A stretch of DNA of 64,000 bases. Origin: Ariolimax columbianus (lineage: Eukaryota; Mollusca; Gastropoda; Stylommatophora; Arionidae). Every line of letters starts with the position of its first letter. Within the stretch, counting starts at the first letter, position 1. The notes under the pieces were generated by a model. The model saw only the letters and a list, made by a program, of their open reading frames with translations, was not told the DNA's origin and made no database searches. The translations under genes were made by a program, and so were the position numbers. The stretch lies in assembly GCA_036924085.1 (NCBI GenBank), contig JAVGWX010000012.1, positions 30,416,479 to 30,480,478 on the forward strand, read 5' to 3'. Below are positions 1 to 11,610 of the stretch, in pieces.

Positions 1-392
1 CATGTTTTTACCATACTCAATAGGTCTCTATATTGGCCGATCTCTCTCTTATTTGTGACATCTAGATACAAAATGCAGAGGATTTAGCTACTTAAAAAGC
101 CACTTATATCAAAGCTGATCCTAGCACTATTGTGTACATACAGACAAGCAACACAAACAGAAGACAGAAATCATACTAGACTGCTATATGTTTAGCCAAC
201 TGAGCACTGGCTTATGAAGACGAACCTTCACACAAAACTATTTGGGAGTCTTGAGGAGCTCTCCATCAGGTAAATCTTTTTCTAGGAAAATCTTGGATCA
301 AAAAAAATGTATAGATATGATTTTAATAGCAGATGATGATGTTGGGGATAAATTCTCTTCCTTGATCAACACACTAAGTCAGGTGACAATTT
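1..392. other. Unassigned stretch at window start
   Basis: I recognise no coding, RNA or repeat signal before the CR1 fragment. Confidence 0.4.
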
Positions 393-1390
393 GTGGACAT
401 AAATAAGGAATACTCTGAGTGGTGTGAAGTAAAAATTGGAGTGTCACAGGGCTCAATTTTGTTCGTGATATGTAATAATGATTTAGACATTGATATCGAA
501 TCCATGATTTCAAAATTTGTGGATGGCCCAAAACTATACAGTAGTGTCTCATCTAAAGCAGAAGTGGATATATTGAGGTCAGATTTAGATAAAATTTGAG
601 AATGGTTGGTGAGGTGGCAAATGGAGTTTAATGTAGATAAATGTAGTCATCCACACGGGTAGATAAAACATGGAACATAATTACAGAATGGGAGAAAACA
701 ATATTAGAAAGATAGAAAAGGAAAGGGACATAGGGGTTTTAATAGATCATACAGGTAATGTAAGTAAGTCCAGATAGCAATGAAAAAGGCAAATCGCAAT
801 GTTAGGTATGATAAAAAGAAATATTAAACATAGGAGCTAGGAAGTGATTGTCAAACTATATAAAGCATTAGTTAGACCTAGATTGGAGTACTGTGTACAG
901 GTGTGGAGTCGTAAAGGAGATATAAACATACTAGAAAGTATACAAAGATGAACAACAAAGAAGAGCAACAAAGCTGATACTCGATAGTGGAATTCCAGTT
1001 ATGAGGAAAGACTCATAAAAACCAGCCTACAGTGTCTAGAAAATAAAAGAATGTGAGGTGACTTAATACAGGTTTATAAGATGATCAGTGGTTTGCATAA
1101 GTAAGATTATAACAAGTTTTTCAATATACAACCACCTACAAGAACAAGAGGGCATAGCTACAAATTAACTAAAGATACGTCCAGATTAGATATTAGGAAA
1201 TATGTTTTTAGTCAGAAAGTGGTGAATGCTTAGATTACATTGCCACAGGAAGTAGTGGAAGCAGGGACAATTATTGCATTTGAGAATAGATTGGATGCAC
1301 ATAGTTTTTAGAGCAAGAAAATGTAAATGGTTGAATACAGGCTCAGTAGATTCTTCTAAGCCAGTATAAAGACATTAATTTATAGTTGAG
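393..1390 (+). mobile_element. CR1-like LINE, decayed 3' part
   Basis: Starts within the reverse transcriptase at EYSEWCEVKIGVSQGSI (fingers/palm motif GVPQGS decayed to GVSQGS) and runs through the post-RT region to the family 3' end (CAGTATAAAGACATTAA). Several stops and frameshifts; the FADD active site has become FVDG. It aligns along its length with the better copy at 57215-59105. Confidence 0.85.
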
Positions 1391-1419
1391 TAGATTGTAG
1401 CTTGCAGAGAAATTAATGG

Positions 1420-1795
1420 TTGCTGTCTCTCTATCTTCTTATCTATCAGCTATCTTCTTCTGCATTCATCCTAAAAGGACGGTGTGTCATAGCTTACAGC
1501 GAGTCTGGAATATGAGCGCCTTCCGGTCCCGACACATTCGATTTCAGCATGGAATTTTTGGGACTGGGTTTTCCATCTCACTCAATCCCTAATCTCTTAG
1601 TCAGGCTGTTTATATACAGTCTGTTTCCAGGGCTGCCACTTGGGGGGTCTTGGTCAATGTGTTTATTTCCCTTACTGAAACCCACCAGTAAGTTTTATAG
1701 AGCTGAAGAATAAGACCGCTTGCCCCTAAGTCATCGAGCACTGTACAGACTAGGCCCGACGCCCTAACCGCTTGGCCAACCACTCGTCTGTCTTC
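1420..1795 (-). mobile_element. SINE-B-like element with a tRNA-like head
   Basis: The reverse complement begins with a tRNA-like A box (GGCCAAGCGGTTAGGGCGTC near 1790-1765). It continues with the SINE-B body: GACCAAGACC, CCTGGAAACAG, CTGACTAAGAG, CTGAAATCGAATGTGT and CTATGACACA. The tail end (GAAGAAGA) lies near 1425. Confidence 0.65.
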
Positions 1796-1799
1796 CTAT

Positions 1800-2344
1800 C
1801 ATCAATGTTATCATTTCTATATCCTTCTGTCATCAATCTAAAATAATAAGGATAGATGGATAATTAGAGTGGATCATAGGAGCAAAGAATAGCACCACAA
1901 GCACTCTAAGCATGATGTAAAACTTAGCTGAAAAAGGTTGTACTTGGTGCTGGCAAATTCTTATAAAATAAATTAATAAAGAAACATGCACTACAAGAAT
2001 GAACGAAGCAGGCTACATGTACAGTAAGGAACAAAAACAAAAAAGGGAAGATAAGAATATAGTATTACAAATAAAAACAACTTTTCTATGCAAAATTGTG
2101 GTCAGTGTAAGAAATACAGTGAGCAAAACAGAGAACTAATAAACTTCAATAACTGATTCACTTCACACTGAATACCTGCGGACAATTACATAATCTTAAA
2201 TCCTTCATGTTGATATCTCGTTATTTAGCTATACTGGATTTACAAACAAACACATACAGCTTTCATTTTATGAAAATTATTTCAATGTAAATATTACATT
2301 TTTGTGATGAATATATAACGCTATAACTTTACTGCAACAGTCAT
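1800..2344. other. Unassigned intronic A/T-rich DNA
   Basis: No coding or repeat family recognised; lies downstream of NUB1, before the 52-bp minisatellite. Confidence 0.4.
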
Positions 2345-3350
2345 TAGGTGAACTAGCATTTGTTGTGACTGCTTCAAACTTTCCACCAAGATAAAAGAGA
2401 TGATCTAGCATTTGTTGTGACTGCTTCAAACTTTCCACCAAGATAAAAGAGATGATCTAGTATTTGTTGTGACTGCTTCAAACTTTCCACCAAGATAAAA
2501 GAGATGATCTAGCATTTGTTGTGACTGCTTCAAACTTTCCACCAAGATAAAAGAGATGATCTAGCATTTGTTGTGACTGCTTCAAACTTTCCACCAAGAT
2601 AAAAGAGATGATCTAGCATTTGTTGTGACTGCTTCAAACTTTCCACCAAGATAAAAGAGATGATCTAGTATTTGTTGTGACTGCTTCAAACTTTCCACCA
2701 AGATAAAAGAGATGATCTAGCATTTGTTGTGACTGCTTCAAACTTTCCACCAAGATAAAAGAGATGATCTAGCATTTGTTGTGACTGCTTCAAACTTTCC
2801 ACCAAGATAAAAGAGATGATCTAGCATTTGTTGTGACTGCTTCAAACTTTCCACCAAGATAAAAGAGATGATCTAGCATTTGTTGTGACTGCTTCAAACT
2901 TTCCACCAAGATAAAAGAGATGATCTAGCATTTGTTGTGACTGCTTCAAACTTTCCACCAAGATAAAAGAGATGATCTAGTATTTGTTGTGACTGGTCCC
3001 AAACTTTCCACCAAGAGCAGATAGATGAACTAGTATTTGTTGTGACTAGTTCAAACTTTCCACCAAGAGCAGATAGATGAACTAGTATTTGTTGTGACTA
3101 GTTCAAACTTTCCACCAAGAGCAGATAGATGAACTAGTATTTGTTGTGACTGGTTCAAACTTTCCACCAAGAGTAGAGAGATGAACTAGTGTTTGTTGTG
3201 ACTAGTTCCAAACTTTCCACCAAGAGCAGAGAGATGAACTAGTGTTTGTTGTGACTGGTTCAAACTTTCCACCAAGAGTAGAGAGATGAACTAGTGTTTG
3301 TTGTGACTAGTTCCAAACTTTCCACCAAGAGCAGAGAGATGAACTAGTAT
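2345..3350. repeat. 52-bp minisatellite, about 19 units
   Basis: Unit begins GATCTAGCATTTGTTGTGAC and ends CCACCAAGATAAAAGAGAT. The first dozen units are almost identical. From about 2990 a second subtype takes over (ACTAGTATTTGTTG..., CCACCAAGAGCAGATAGATG), indicating separate local amplifications. Confidence 0.95.
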
Positions 3351-3394
3351 CTGTCTAATAGTGATTTGTCTGAATTTAATGTGGATATTGTGTG

Positions 3395-4200
3395 CAAGTC
3401 CAGGTTTTGATTCTGACAATTAAACTGATGAAAGTGAAGTTTCAACTCTGACAATTAAACAGATGAAAGTGAGGTTTCAACTCTGACAATTAAACTGATG
3501 AAAGTGAGGTTTCAACTCTGACAATTAAACTGATGAAAGTATGGGCACGGCTCACAACCCAAAGGTGCTGGGTTAGATCCCCATCAAAGCACCGGCCGTT
3601 ACCCCAGAGAAGCAAACCCTTAGAAAATGCAGGAGGAAGCAGACCCTTACATAAAATGCATGCTGAAGTTGGATGCACTGGGCCGACAGGTGCAAAATAA
3701 AAACCACAGTGCAACGCATACCGCCTTGGGGATGAGAGAAATAAGGTGAACGAAGAGGGAAAAAAAAAATGATGAAAGTGAGTTTTCAACTCTGACAAAC
3801 TGATGAAAGTGAGATTTCAACTCTGATAATGAAACTGATGAAAGTGAGATTTAAACTCTGATAATGAAACTGATGATAGTGAGATTTAAATTCTGATAAT
3901 TAAACTGATGAAAGTGAGATTTAAATTCTGACAATTAAACTGATGAAAGTGAGGACTCAACTCTGACAATTAAACTGATGAAAGTGAGGATTCAACTCTG
4001 ATAATGAAACTGCTGAAAGTGAGATTTAAACTCTGATAGTTCAACTGATGATAGTGAGGTTTAAATTCTGATGGTGTAGTTCAATTGATGAATTGAGGCT
4101 TAATCTCTGACAGTTCAACTGATGAAAGAGATGTTTCGACTCTTATAATTAAACTGATGAAAGTGAGTTGTCAACTGATAATTAAACTAATGAAAGTTAA
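3395..4200. repeat. 35-bp minisatellite, interrupted by a SINE
   Basis: Unit CTGACAATTAAACTGATGAA plus AGTGAGGTTTCAACT, more than a dozen diverged copies on both sides of SINE-A at 3541-3769. Copies decay toward 4200. Confidence 0.9.
3541..3769 (+). mobile_element. SINE-A (tRNA-derived), inserted in the 35-bp minisatellite
   Basis: Contains the head (CACGGCTCACAACCC, B-box-like GGTTAGATCCC), body (GGAAGCAGACCCTTACATAA, CTGGGCCGACAGGTGC, CACAGTGCAACGC) and A-rich tail. It is flanked by the 10-bp target duplication TGATGAAAGT (3531-3540 and 3770-3779), which is also part of the minisatellite unit. Confidence 0.9.
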
Positions 4201-4329
4201 AGTAGTAATGCCATTGATGAGATAATTTCAACAAGTTGGAGAACAAAGAATAATTTTGTATTAAATTTCCCCCCCACATTATTACAATATACTGGTTTAC
4301 ACCAGCATCTACTCAGGTTTGAAAGAACA

Positions 4330-4510
4330 AATCCATTGTGACCTTCCAAGCATGCCACAAACAGCAACTAAAGAGAGTTATGCATGGTACTAACATCCTT
4401 ATCATGTAAAAAGAAATACTCAGATACAGGATACCTATAAAGGTTTCAGCTGTAGAGGTGACTGTATGCTTCACTTGAAGCCAGAAAAGCAAATCATGCT
4501 AATATATATT
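4330..4510 (+). repeat. Dispersed repeat Rep-K
   Basis: About 150 bp homologous to 23885-24040: CTTCCAAGCATG.CACA, ACTAAAGAG, TTATGCATGGTACTAACAT, CTCAGATACAGG, TATGCTTCACTTGA. Shorter related pieces occur near 6300-6460, 7960-8000 and 52030-52110 on the other strand. Function unknown. Confidence 0.6.
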
Positions 4511-4559
4511 TTCATTAAAAATACTTCTTTTTCTTCGGCGTTTGTCCTGAAAAGGAAAA

Positions 4560-5572
4560 TTTATGAGGTAACTTAACTTAATGTCTTTATACAGTTTCAT
4601 TTACATTACCTTGCTCTAAAAGCGATGCGCATCCAATTTATTCTTAAATTCATCAAGTATCCCTGCCTCCACTACCTCCTGTGGCAATGCATTCCAAGCA
4701 TTCACCACTCTGTGACTAAAAAAATATTTCCCAATATCTAATCTGGACCTTTCTTTAGTTCATTTGTAGCTATACCCTCTTGTTCTTGTAGGTGGTTGTA
4801 TTTTGAAAAAAACTTGTAATAGTCTAATTTATCCGTTCCTCTTATAAACCTGTATTAAGTCACCTCGAATTTGTCTCTTTTCTTGACACTGTAGGCCGGT
4901 ATTTCAGAGTCTTTCCTCATAACTAATTCTGGAATCCCACTATCAGCTTTGTCACTCTTTTTTGTATTCTTTCCAGCATGTTTATATCCCCTCTCTGATA
5001 AGGACTCCACACCTGTACACAGTACTCCAATCTAGGTCTAACTAAAGCTTTATACAGTTTGACGTTCACTTCCTTGCTCCTATGTTTAATATTTCTTTAT
5101 ATCATATCTAACATTGCATTTGTCTTTTTCACTGCTACCCGGACTTGCTCACTCACCTTGTCTGTATGATCTATTATAGCCCCTAGGTACCTTTCCTTAT
5201 CTGTCTTTCTAATATTGTTCTCACCCATTCTGTAATTATGTTCCATATTGGATCTACCCATGTGGATGACTGTACATTTATCTACATTAAACTCCATTTG
5301 CCAGCTTACAGACCATTCTTGAATGTTATCTAAATCCGACCTCAATATATGCACTTCTGCATTAGATAAAACACTAGTTTTTGTGTCATCAGCTAATTTT
5401 GCAATCATGGATCCCATATCATTGATATATATATATCAAGAACAAAATTGGTCCCAAAACCAAACCCTGTGGCACTCCACTATTTAATTCACACCACTCA
5501 GAGTACTCTTTATTTATGCCCACTCTCTGCCTACTTCTCGCTAACCAATTTTCAATCCATTTGGCAACATAG
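4560..5572 (-). mobile_element. CR1-like LINE, decayed 3' part
   Basis: Reverse complement encodes GMIAKLADDTK-like RT motif C (ADD) and the post-RT segment [20 protein letters not shown] at 5097-5417, then the C-terminal block and the family 3' end at about 4575. Several frameshifts; 5'-truncated at about 5572. Confidence 0.87.
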
Positions 5573-5701
5573 TTTACATTGAGGTGTGATTTTTGTGCCT
5601 TTCAGTCCAACACATCCGATTTAAGCTCAGCATTTTTGGAACTGGGTTTGGCTTCTTTCGTTGACCTTTATTCCCTTGGCCAGACTGCATGGTTGCGGTC
5701 T

Positions 5702-5946
5702 TTTTTTTCTTCGTTTGCCTTATTGCTCTTTTCCCCAAGGCGATATGCGTTGCACTATGTTTTTATTTTGAGCCTGTTGGCCCAGTGCATCCAACTTTGG
5801 CACGCATTTTATGTAAGGGTTTGCTCCCTTCTGCATTTTCTAAGGGTTTGCTTCCCCGGAGTAACAGCTGGTGCTGTGATTAGGAAGTAAACCCAGTACC
5901 TTCGGATTATGAGTCGTGGCACTTAATTACTAGCCCACTCGTCACC
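5702..5946 (-). mobile_element. SINE-A nested in SINE-B
   Basis: Minus-orientation SINE-A with poly-T at 5702 and head near 5940. Target duplication TGGTTGCGGTCT (5690-5701) and TGGTTGTGGTCT (5947-5958), 11 of 12 identical, sits within SINE-B sequence. Confidence 0.9.
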
Positions 5947-5972
5947 TGGTTGTGGTCTGTTTCCAGGGCCGC

Positions 5973-6078
5973 AACTTAACTTAACGTCTTTATACTGGTT
6001 TAGAAGACTCTGCAGAGTCTGTATACAACCAGTTCCATTTACAACACCTTCCTCTAGAAGCTGTACGCATCCAATCTG
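5973..6078 (-). mobile_element. CR1 3' tail fragment nested in SINE-B
   Basis: About 105 bp consisting only of the CR1 3' end (AACGTCTTTATACTGGTTTA, GACTCTGCAGAGTCTGTATA, then GCATCCAATCTGTT) inside SINE-B sequence. An extremely 5'-truncated LINE insertion. Confidence 0.8.
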
Positions 6079-6284
6079 TTATAGAGGAGACAGAGTAAGG
6101 TCTTGGTCAGTTATGGATCACTGAACCTGATGCAAACAGCAGCTATGAGTCATTTGCTGTTGTCAGCTCATTTACTGCTGCTTCTTTAACCCCATTATAA
6201 ATACTTCACATGATAGATAATTTAATTCTCCCTAACTTCTTCACTCTGTCTACCCTGGGGTGCATGTCTTATTTTTTAGGTGTG

Positions 6285-6460
6285 GCTCAAAGTTTCTGCT
6301 GGATGGGGTAACTGGTCTCATGCCCAACCCTACTTAGTCACCTCTTGTGACATGTCTGACAGGTTACATCGTTTCTAATTTCTGCTGGATGGGGTAACTG
6401 GTCCCATGCCCAACCCTACTTAGTCACCTCTTGTGACATGTCTGACACATCGTTTCTAAT
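6285..6460. repeat. Tandem duplication of about 85 bp
   Basis: Two adjacent copies of TTTCTGCTGGATGGGGTAAC...CTTGTGACATGTCTGAC; includes the reverse complement of the Rep-K core. Confidence 0.8.
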
Positions 6461-6526
6461 CTTTGCTCCCACTTCTTCTCAGTACACACAGATCTAATTT
6501 AATTATGTATTTCAATTTTAAGCTGC

Positions 6527-7144
6527 TATGACAATCTTGGCAATTCACCATACAGTAGTTTGCCATTGCTTTCTGTATGATTCTAGCCGCTATTCCCCTT
6601 CTGTTCCCAGGTACATCCTAAGACTGACATTAGACTGGTCAGCTTCTGCCTTCAGAGCCGTTGTCAAATATAAAGACCGTCCGTTTTTTTCCACTAGCGG
6701 CTGTGTGTGATGTATAGGGGGAGGGACTCCCCTCAGCGGTATCTCCCGTTCTTTAGCCGGCCAATCAAAGATGTTGCCCGGGGTCGATGCTGCCACATAC
6801 TAACAGTCTTATGAAGCCATATGTGAGTTAGGCTGTCATGACAATCTTGGCAATTTACCATACAGTAGTTTGCCATTGCTTTCTGTATGATTCTAGCCGC
6901 TATTCCCCTTCTGTTCCCAGGTACATCCTAAGACTGACATTAGACTGGTCAGCTTCTGCCTTCAGAGCCGTTGTCAAATATAAAGACCATTCGTTTTTTT
7001 CCACTAGCGGCTGTGTGTGATGTATAGGGGGAGGGACTCCCCTCAGCGGTATCTCCCGTACTTTAGCCGGCCAATCAAAGATGTTGCCCGGGATCGATGC
7101 TGCCACATACTAACAGTCTTATGAAGCCATATGTGAGTTAGGCA
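6527..7144. repeat. 310-bp tandem duplication, two near-identical copies
   Basis: Copies start at 6527 and 6837 with ATGACAATCTTGGCAATT and end with CCATATGTGAGTTAGGC. Only a few substitutions separate them. Each carries a 60-codon plus-strand and a 68-codon minus-strand open frame that are copied with the DNA and show no sign of being genes. Confidence 0.93.
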
Positions 7145-7312
7145 GGAGCGTCAGAACCAAAAAGGATGCAAGCCAACCTGCGCTACTAGGAAGCCATTGA
7201 CTTTCACCATGGGTACTATCCTTCCATGTTGGACTGAATGGCGCAGATATCGCAGTCTCGCTTTAAACTATGACACAACGTCTTTTTCAGGATTGACGCT
7301 GAAGAATAAAGA
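7145..7312 (+). mobile_element. SINE-B 3' part
   Basis: TGGACTGAATGGCGCAGAT, TCGCTTTAAACTATGACACA, then GAATAAAGATAAAAA match the 3' half of SINE-B. Confidence 0.6.
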
Positions 7313-7314
7313 TA

Positions 7315-8555
7315 AAAACCCCAATAATTAACAAACCAAATTACTGTTTATGCCTTGAAAACATTATATAACATTAGGTGAGACAATGTAATACACTGAA
7401 CTGGTTTTTTTTTTTTGTACACTGGTTTTTCATCAATTAAAAAAGCAGAATAAAATACAGGTTTTAAAAGTCTTACTGATGCTAAATTGAAAAGTAAGAA
7501 ATATGGTAAATCAATAGAAAAACAGACATTTGGTTACTCAAAGGAAGGTGTATTGATTGTTTTATTGGTATAGCTGCCAGGGCCATGCAATTCAATTTTA
7601 ACACATGAAATATCACACATCACACGCTGGGACGATTAAATAACGTCCTTGATGCTTCAAGCAGGAAACGTATCGTCTATTGGTTCACCATGGTCAAAAC
7701 AGAGAACATTGGAAATTAAGTTGGAGCATGCAGTAGCATAACTACAGATGAGAAACGAGTTACCAGGTAATCCAGTAATATCACATATTATAATCATCAC
7801 AGAGATCATTATCTTTCATAGATGCTTTCAATTTGTTTAAAAAATTTGCATTTTATTGTTCCAATAGAAGCAAGATGGCCTCCACTGTATTCAGGAAGCA
7901 TGTGACAAAATATTTATGTGCTTCTATAGTGGTAGTTTCTGAAGTGTTTTTATGAGTCTGCCTGTCCCATGCACAACCCTCCTTAGCTTTTTTTTTGCAG
8001 CTTATAATATAGTCGTGCTCTTGCATTTTTGCTCTCTACTTTACCTTCAAGTAGAGTTTTCTTCAAGGTCTTACATTTGTCTACATGGTCAAAATATTTG
8101 AACTAAGATTTTGTTCCATTAATTCTCTTTCCATTCCTAATTTCAAAAACAGATGTCCTCAACAAGAGAGGAATAAACCTTGTAATGTAGTTTGAGGAAT
8201 TCCATTTTTTGTTATGGCTCTGCACGATGGTTGCATTAGCACATGCACAACTGTAATTTTATTTCTGTTTGACATACATTTGCAAACATTTTGATATTTG
8301 AAACTCAATTTTTCATGAGTAAAGTTTGGCTTCAAGACCCAAGAAAAGATTAATGATTTCCTCAGTCCAATGATCACCTGGATTTCTTGTTGATATTCAA
8401 CACACATCCAATTCTGACTTGGACACATAATATGAAAGGTAAGTGTAAAGGAATTTATGGATATATCCAACAAAATCATGATGTAAAATGTAATTTTTCT
8501 CTCCAATTTCCATTTAACGCATCAAACTAATATATAATCTCTATTTTGAACTGAG
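7315..8555. other. Unassigned A/T-rich intergenic DNA
   Basis: Apart from a Rep-K-like scrap near 7960-8000 I see no repeat or gene. The open frame at 8159-8506 on the minus strand has no recognisable motif. Confidence 0.4.
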
Positions 8556-8559
8556 TGAA

Positions 8560-8935
8560 GAAGAACGATCAGAAGGTCGTCAAAAAAAGTATTCCAAGGA
8601 CACTCTGAAGGAGTCCCTTAAGTGCTCTCAAATAGACATTAACACCTGAGAAAACCTGGCTCAAAATCGCTCAACATGGAAGAGCACGGTCACAGATGGC
8701 GTTGAACTCAGCGAGGGTCTCCATATCCAGGTAGCCCAGTATAGAAGTGCAAACTATAAGTCTAGAGCAGAGAAAATATCAGAGACAACTGCTGACTATA
8801 TTTGTCAGTCGTGTCACACACTTTTCCAGGCTTGAATTGACTTAATCAATCATGAGCGCACACACATCTCAAGGTTGCATGCATTATAACATGTGATGAT
8901 GTGGTGGTCCTCATCGACGACGATAGATTAATTAT
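8560..8935 (+). mobile_element. LINE C-terminus with zinc-finger tail (decayed)
   Basis: Plus-strand translation gives KDTLKESLKCSQIDINT, WKSTVTDGVE and YICQSCHTLFQA...INHERTH. This is the typical C-terminal end of a LINE polyprotein in which a (K)DTLK.SL..C.I....W..LA..R..W block is followed by a C2H2-like finger. Contains stops. Confidence 0.7.
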
Positions 8936-8939
8936 TATT

Positions 8940-9656
8940 ATGAATAATTCATGACATAGATAGTTTAATTATGTGTATGCCTATTACAATATTTAGATCA
9001 TAATTTTAGCTCTTATTTGTTCAATATTAATTAATTTTATTTTGAATAATACTTTGACGCATGGAATTCTGGAATTTTGGCCCAGACCGAAAGACACAAA
9101 TCAGCAAAAATTAGCCTGGACTGAAAAGGGTTAAGTGATTATCGTCAGCATTTTCTATTGCTATTAAATTTGTAAAGCATAGAAATGATCCAAGCTAATG
9201 TATATGTACGAATGTAGAAGCTATAAGCGATGTTCAATATTATTGGAATGCACCTTTTCAGACAATCATTGACAGGGAGGAATGATACTCTGAAATACAC
9301 TAAAAAGGGTACATGGGGCAAAAATAGGTTGAAGAGCCGTTTTATATATTAACTCATTTGTTTAATCCATTTTTCTGTGTGTCCAAATCTCCAGGGCCTC
9401 AATTCTCTCTTCTGTTTGTTAACTGTCCATGGCTTACCACTATATAGTAACGGTGCGTAAATATATAAAGACTTCCACGCAACAAGGATGAGTTTGACAT
9501 AAAAGATATTGCTGTTTAATACAGTGTAAGAGGCGATTACAGAGGGTTGTGCATGGAGCTGGCAACCTCGTCATGTAGAAACTGTTGCTATGAAACTGCA
9601 CTGCATATGAGACTGAAATCAGACTTTCTTAAAAGCTTGTTACAGTCAGTCAAATG
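8940..9656. other. Unassigned intergenic DNA
   Basis: A/T-rich with a Rep-K-like core near 9535-9600 (GAGGGTTGTGCATGGAGCTG); otherwise nothing recognised. Confidence 0.4.
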
Positions 9657-11035
9657 CGGTGTTAGACCTATGCTTCAACAAGTTCAGTGTTAGACCTATG
9701 CTTCAACAAGTTCATTGTTAGACCTATGCTTCAACAAGTTCATTGTTAGACCTATGCTTCAACAAGTTCAGCATTAGACCTATGCTTCAACAAGTTCATT
9801 GTTAGATCTATGCTTCAACCATTTCTGAGCCTACCAAATGGCAGAAAAATAACACTGTCATTCGCTACTGGAAAATACACACGCAATTTCAGAGCGGAGG
9901 CAGAGGTACTGAGGGCAGCAGTGGAAGAAATGGTGACAGGTAAAAGGAATGAAAGCCACATAGTCCTGCTTACAGATGCTCTGGCCGTAGTCACAGCACT
10001 AAAAATCCAGAAAAATACTGAACTTAATGATTTAAGAGCAGTACTCTGTCAACTATGCCAGCAGTCCGCACCAAAAAGGGTAGTGGTGCAGTGGGTTCCA
10101 TCTCACTGCAACATCCAAGGCAACGAGGAGGCAGACAGACTGGCAAAAGAAGGTGCAAAACTACCACAACCAGATACTAGTATGACATACGAAGAGTCAA
10201 AACGGCTTATTAGAGCTAGATACATGACCAAATGGGAAACCGAACATACTGGCTACACCAAAAACGATGCCTATTACCAGTTGAACAGAAGAGAGCACGT
10301 CGTGGTCTTCAGACTTCGCACTGGCCACAATTGACTGCGATACCACCTATTCAACAAATTGAAGATAGGTGGCACCGACGAATGCCCGTGTGGCACCGGG
10401 AAAATGACCGCTGAGCATTTGCTGCAAAAACTGCCCGACATACGAGGATCAGAGAGAGCAGATGTGGCCATCACCAGTAGCAACACTAGACAAGCTCTAT
10501 GGCAGTGTCGACAGCCTCAGGATGACCGCTGCCTTTTTCGAAAAAATAATGGTTACTGTCTGACTGCGTACGAAGAAGAAGAAGAAGAAGACCTATGCTT
10601 CAACAAGTTCAGTGTTAGACCTATGCTTCAACAAGTTCAGTGTTAGACCTATGCTTCAACAAGTTCAGTGTTAGACCTATGCTTTAACAAGTTCATTGTT
10701 AGGCCTATGCTTCAACAAGTTCAATGTTAGACCTATGCTTCAACAAGTTCATTGTTAGACCTATGCTTCAACAAGTTCAGCATTAGACCTATGCTTCAAC
10801 AAGTTCAGTGTTAGACCTATGCTTCAACAAGTTCAGCATTAGACTTATGCTTCAACAAGTTCAGTGTTAGACCTATGCTTCAACAAGTTCCGCATTAGAC
10901 CCATGCTTCAAGAAGTTCAGTGTTAGACCTATGCTTCAAGAAGTTCAGCATTAGACCTATGCTTCAACAAGTTCAGCATTAGACCTATGCTTCAACAAGT
11001 TCATTGTTGAGCCTATGCTTCAACAAATGACTGGA
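9657..11035. repeat. 28-bp minisatellite split by an RNase H LINE fragment
   Basis: Unit TTAGACCTATGCTTCAACAA plus GTTCAGTG. About five units lie before and about sixteen after the LINE insert at 9818-10591. Diverged units continue to about 11220 (TTGGACCTACACTTCAGC). Confidence 0.93.
9818..10591 (+). mobile_element. RH-LINE 3' fragment with RNase H domain, inside minisatellite
   Basis: Encodes RNase H from just after its first strand: FRAEAEVLRAA (catalytic Glu), [12 protein letters not shown] (Asp), [16 protein letters not shown] (His, Asp). An in-frame stop follows LRTGHN (10334), then a frame change in the CPCGTGKM...H...C tail. The first catalytic Asp (YTDGS) is missing through 5' truncation. 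The 3' end is the family (GAA)n tail. Confidence 0.9.
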
Positions 11036-11254
11036 ATCAGACTTTCCTAAAAGCTGGTTATGTTAAGTAAAATGCAGTGTTGGACTTATGGTTCAACAAA
11101 TGCAGTGTTGGACCTACACTTCAGCAAATTCAGTGTTGGGCATATGCTCCAACAAAATCAGTGTTGAAACTATGCTTCAATAAATGCAATGTTGGAAATA
11201 TGCTTCAGCAAATTATGGAATCAGGCTTTCTTTTAAGATGAAATAGTAAGACCA

Positions 11255-11377
11255 TACCCTTATTAGAAGTAAACCCATTAACAAATTCATTCTGAAGTTG
11301 GATTTCTGGGCCATTAGGCGAAAAATACAGTATAACACACTCCGCCTAAGAAAAACGAGGTGAACGAAAAAAAAAGA
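11255..11377 (+). mobile_element. SINE-A 3' part, decayed
   Basis: CTGAAGTTGGATTTCTGGGC, TAAGAAAAACGAGGTGAACG and an A-tail match SINE-A. Confidence 0.65.
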
Positions 11378-11610
11378 TATGTGATCTAGCTATAAAGTGA
11401 TAAGCTCCTACAATACACGATGGGCATAGTTATTTCAAAACAAGTTACAACTTTTCAAACTGATGGTAGTCTTGTCATTGCCCTATGATATGTCTCGAAG
11501 AACATTTGACTACTCTTATTTCCAACAGAGGCATTCTATGTCCAAATTCGAAGCAACACCTCAGATGTCATCCAGTAATGGTTGAAGCTAAAAATACATT
11601 TTATGCAATG

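Larger units (their letters stand above)
5578..6230 (-). mobile_element. SINE-B copy, carrying two nested insertions
   Basis: The body lies at 5578-5701 (AACACATCCGATTTAAGC in forward sense) and 5947-5972 (TCTGTTTCCAGGGCCGC); the head is at about 6080-6230 (AAGGTCTTGGTCAGTTATGG). Between these pieces sit SINE-A (5702-5946) and a CR1 3' tail (5973-6078), so the order of events can be read from the nesting. Confidence 0.75.

Noticed and set aside
6528..7106. Two pairs of 60-68-codon frames conserved between copies
   Set aside because: Conserved only because the 310-bp segment was duplicated recently; both strands are equally open and no motif is seen.
8159..8506. 115-codon minus-strand frame
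   Set aside because: No similarity to a known domain, no exon-like borders, A/T-rich context.
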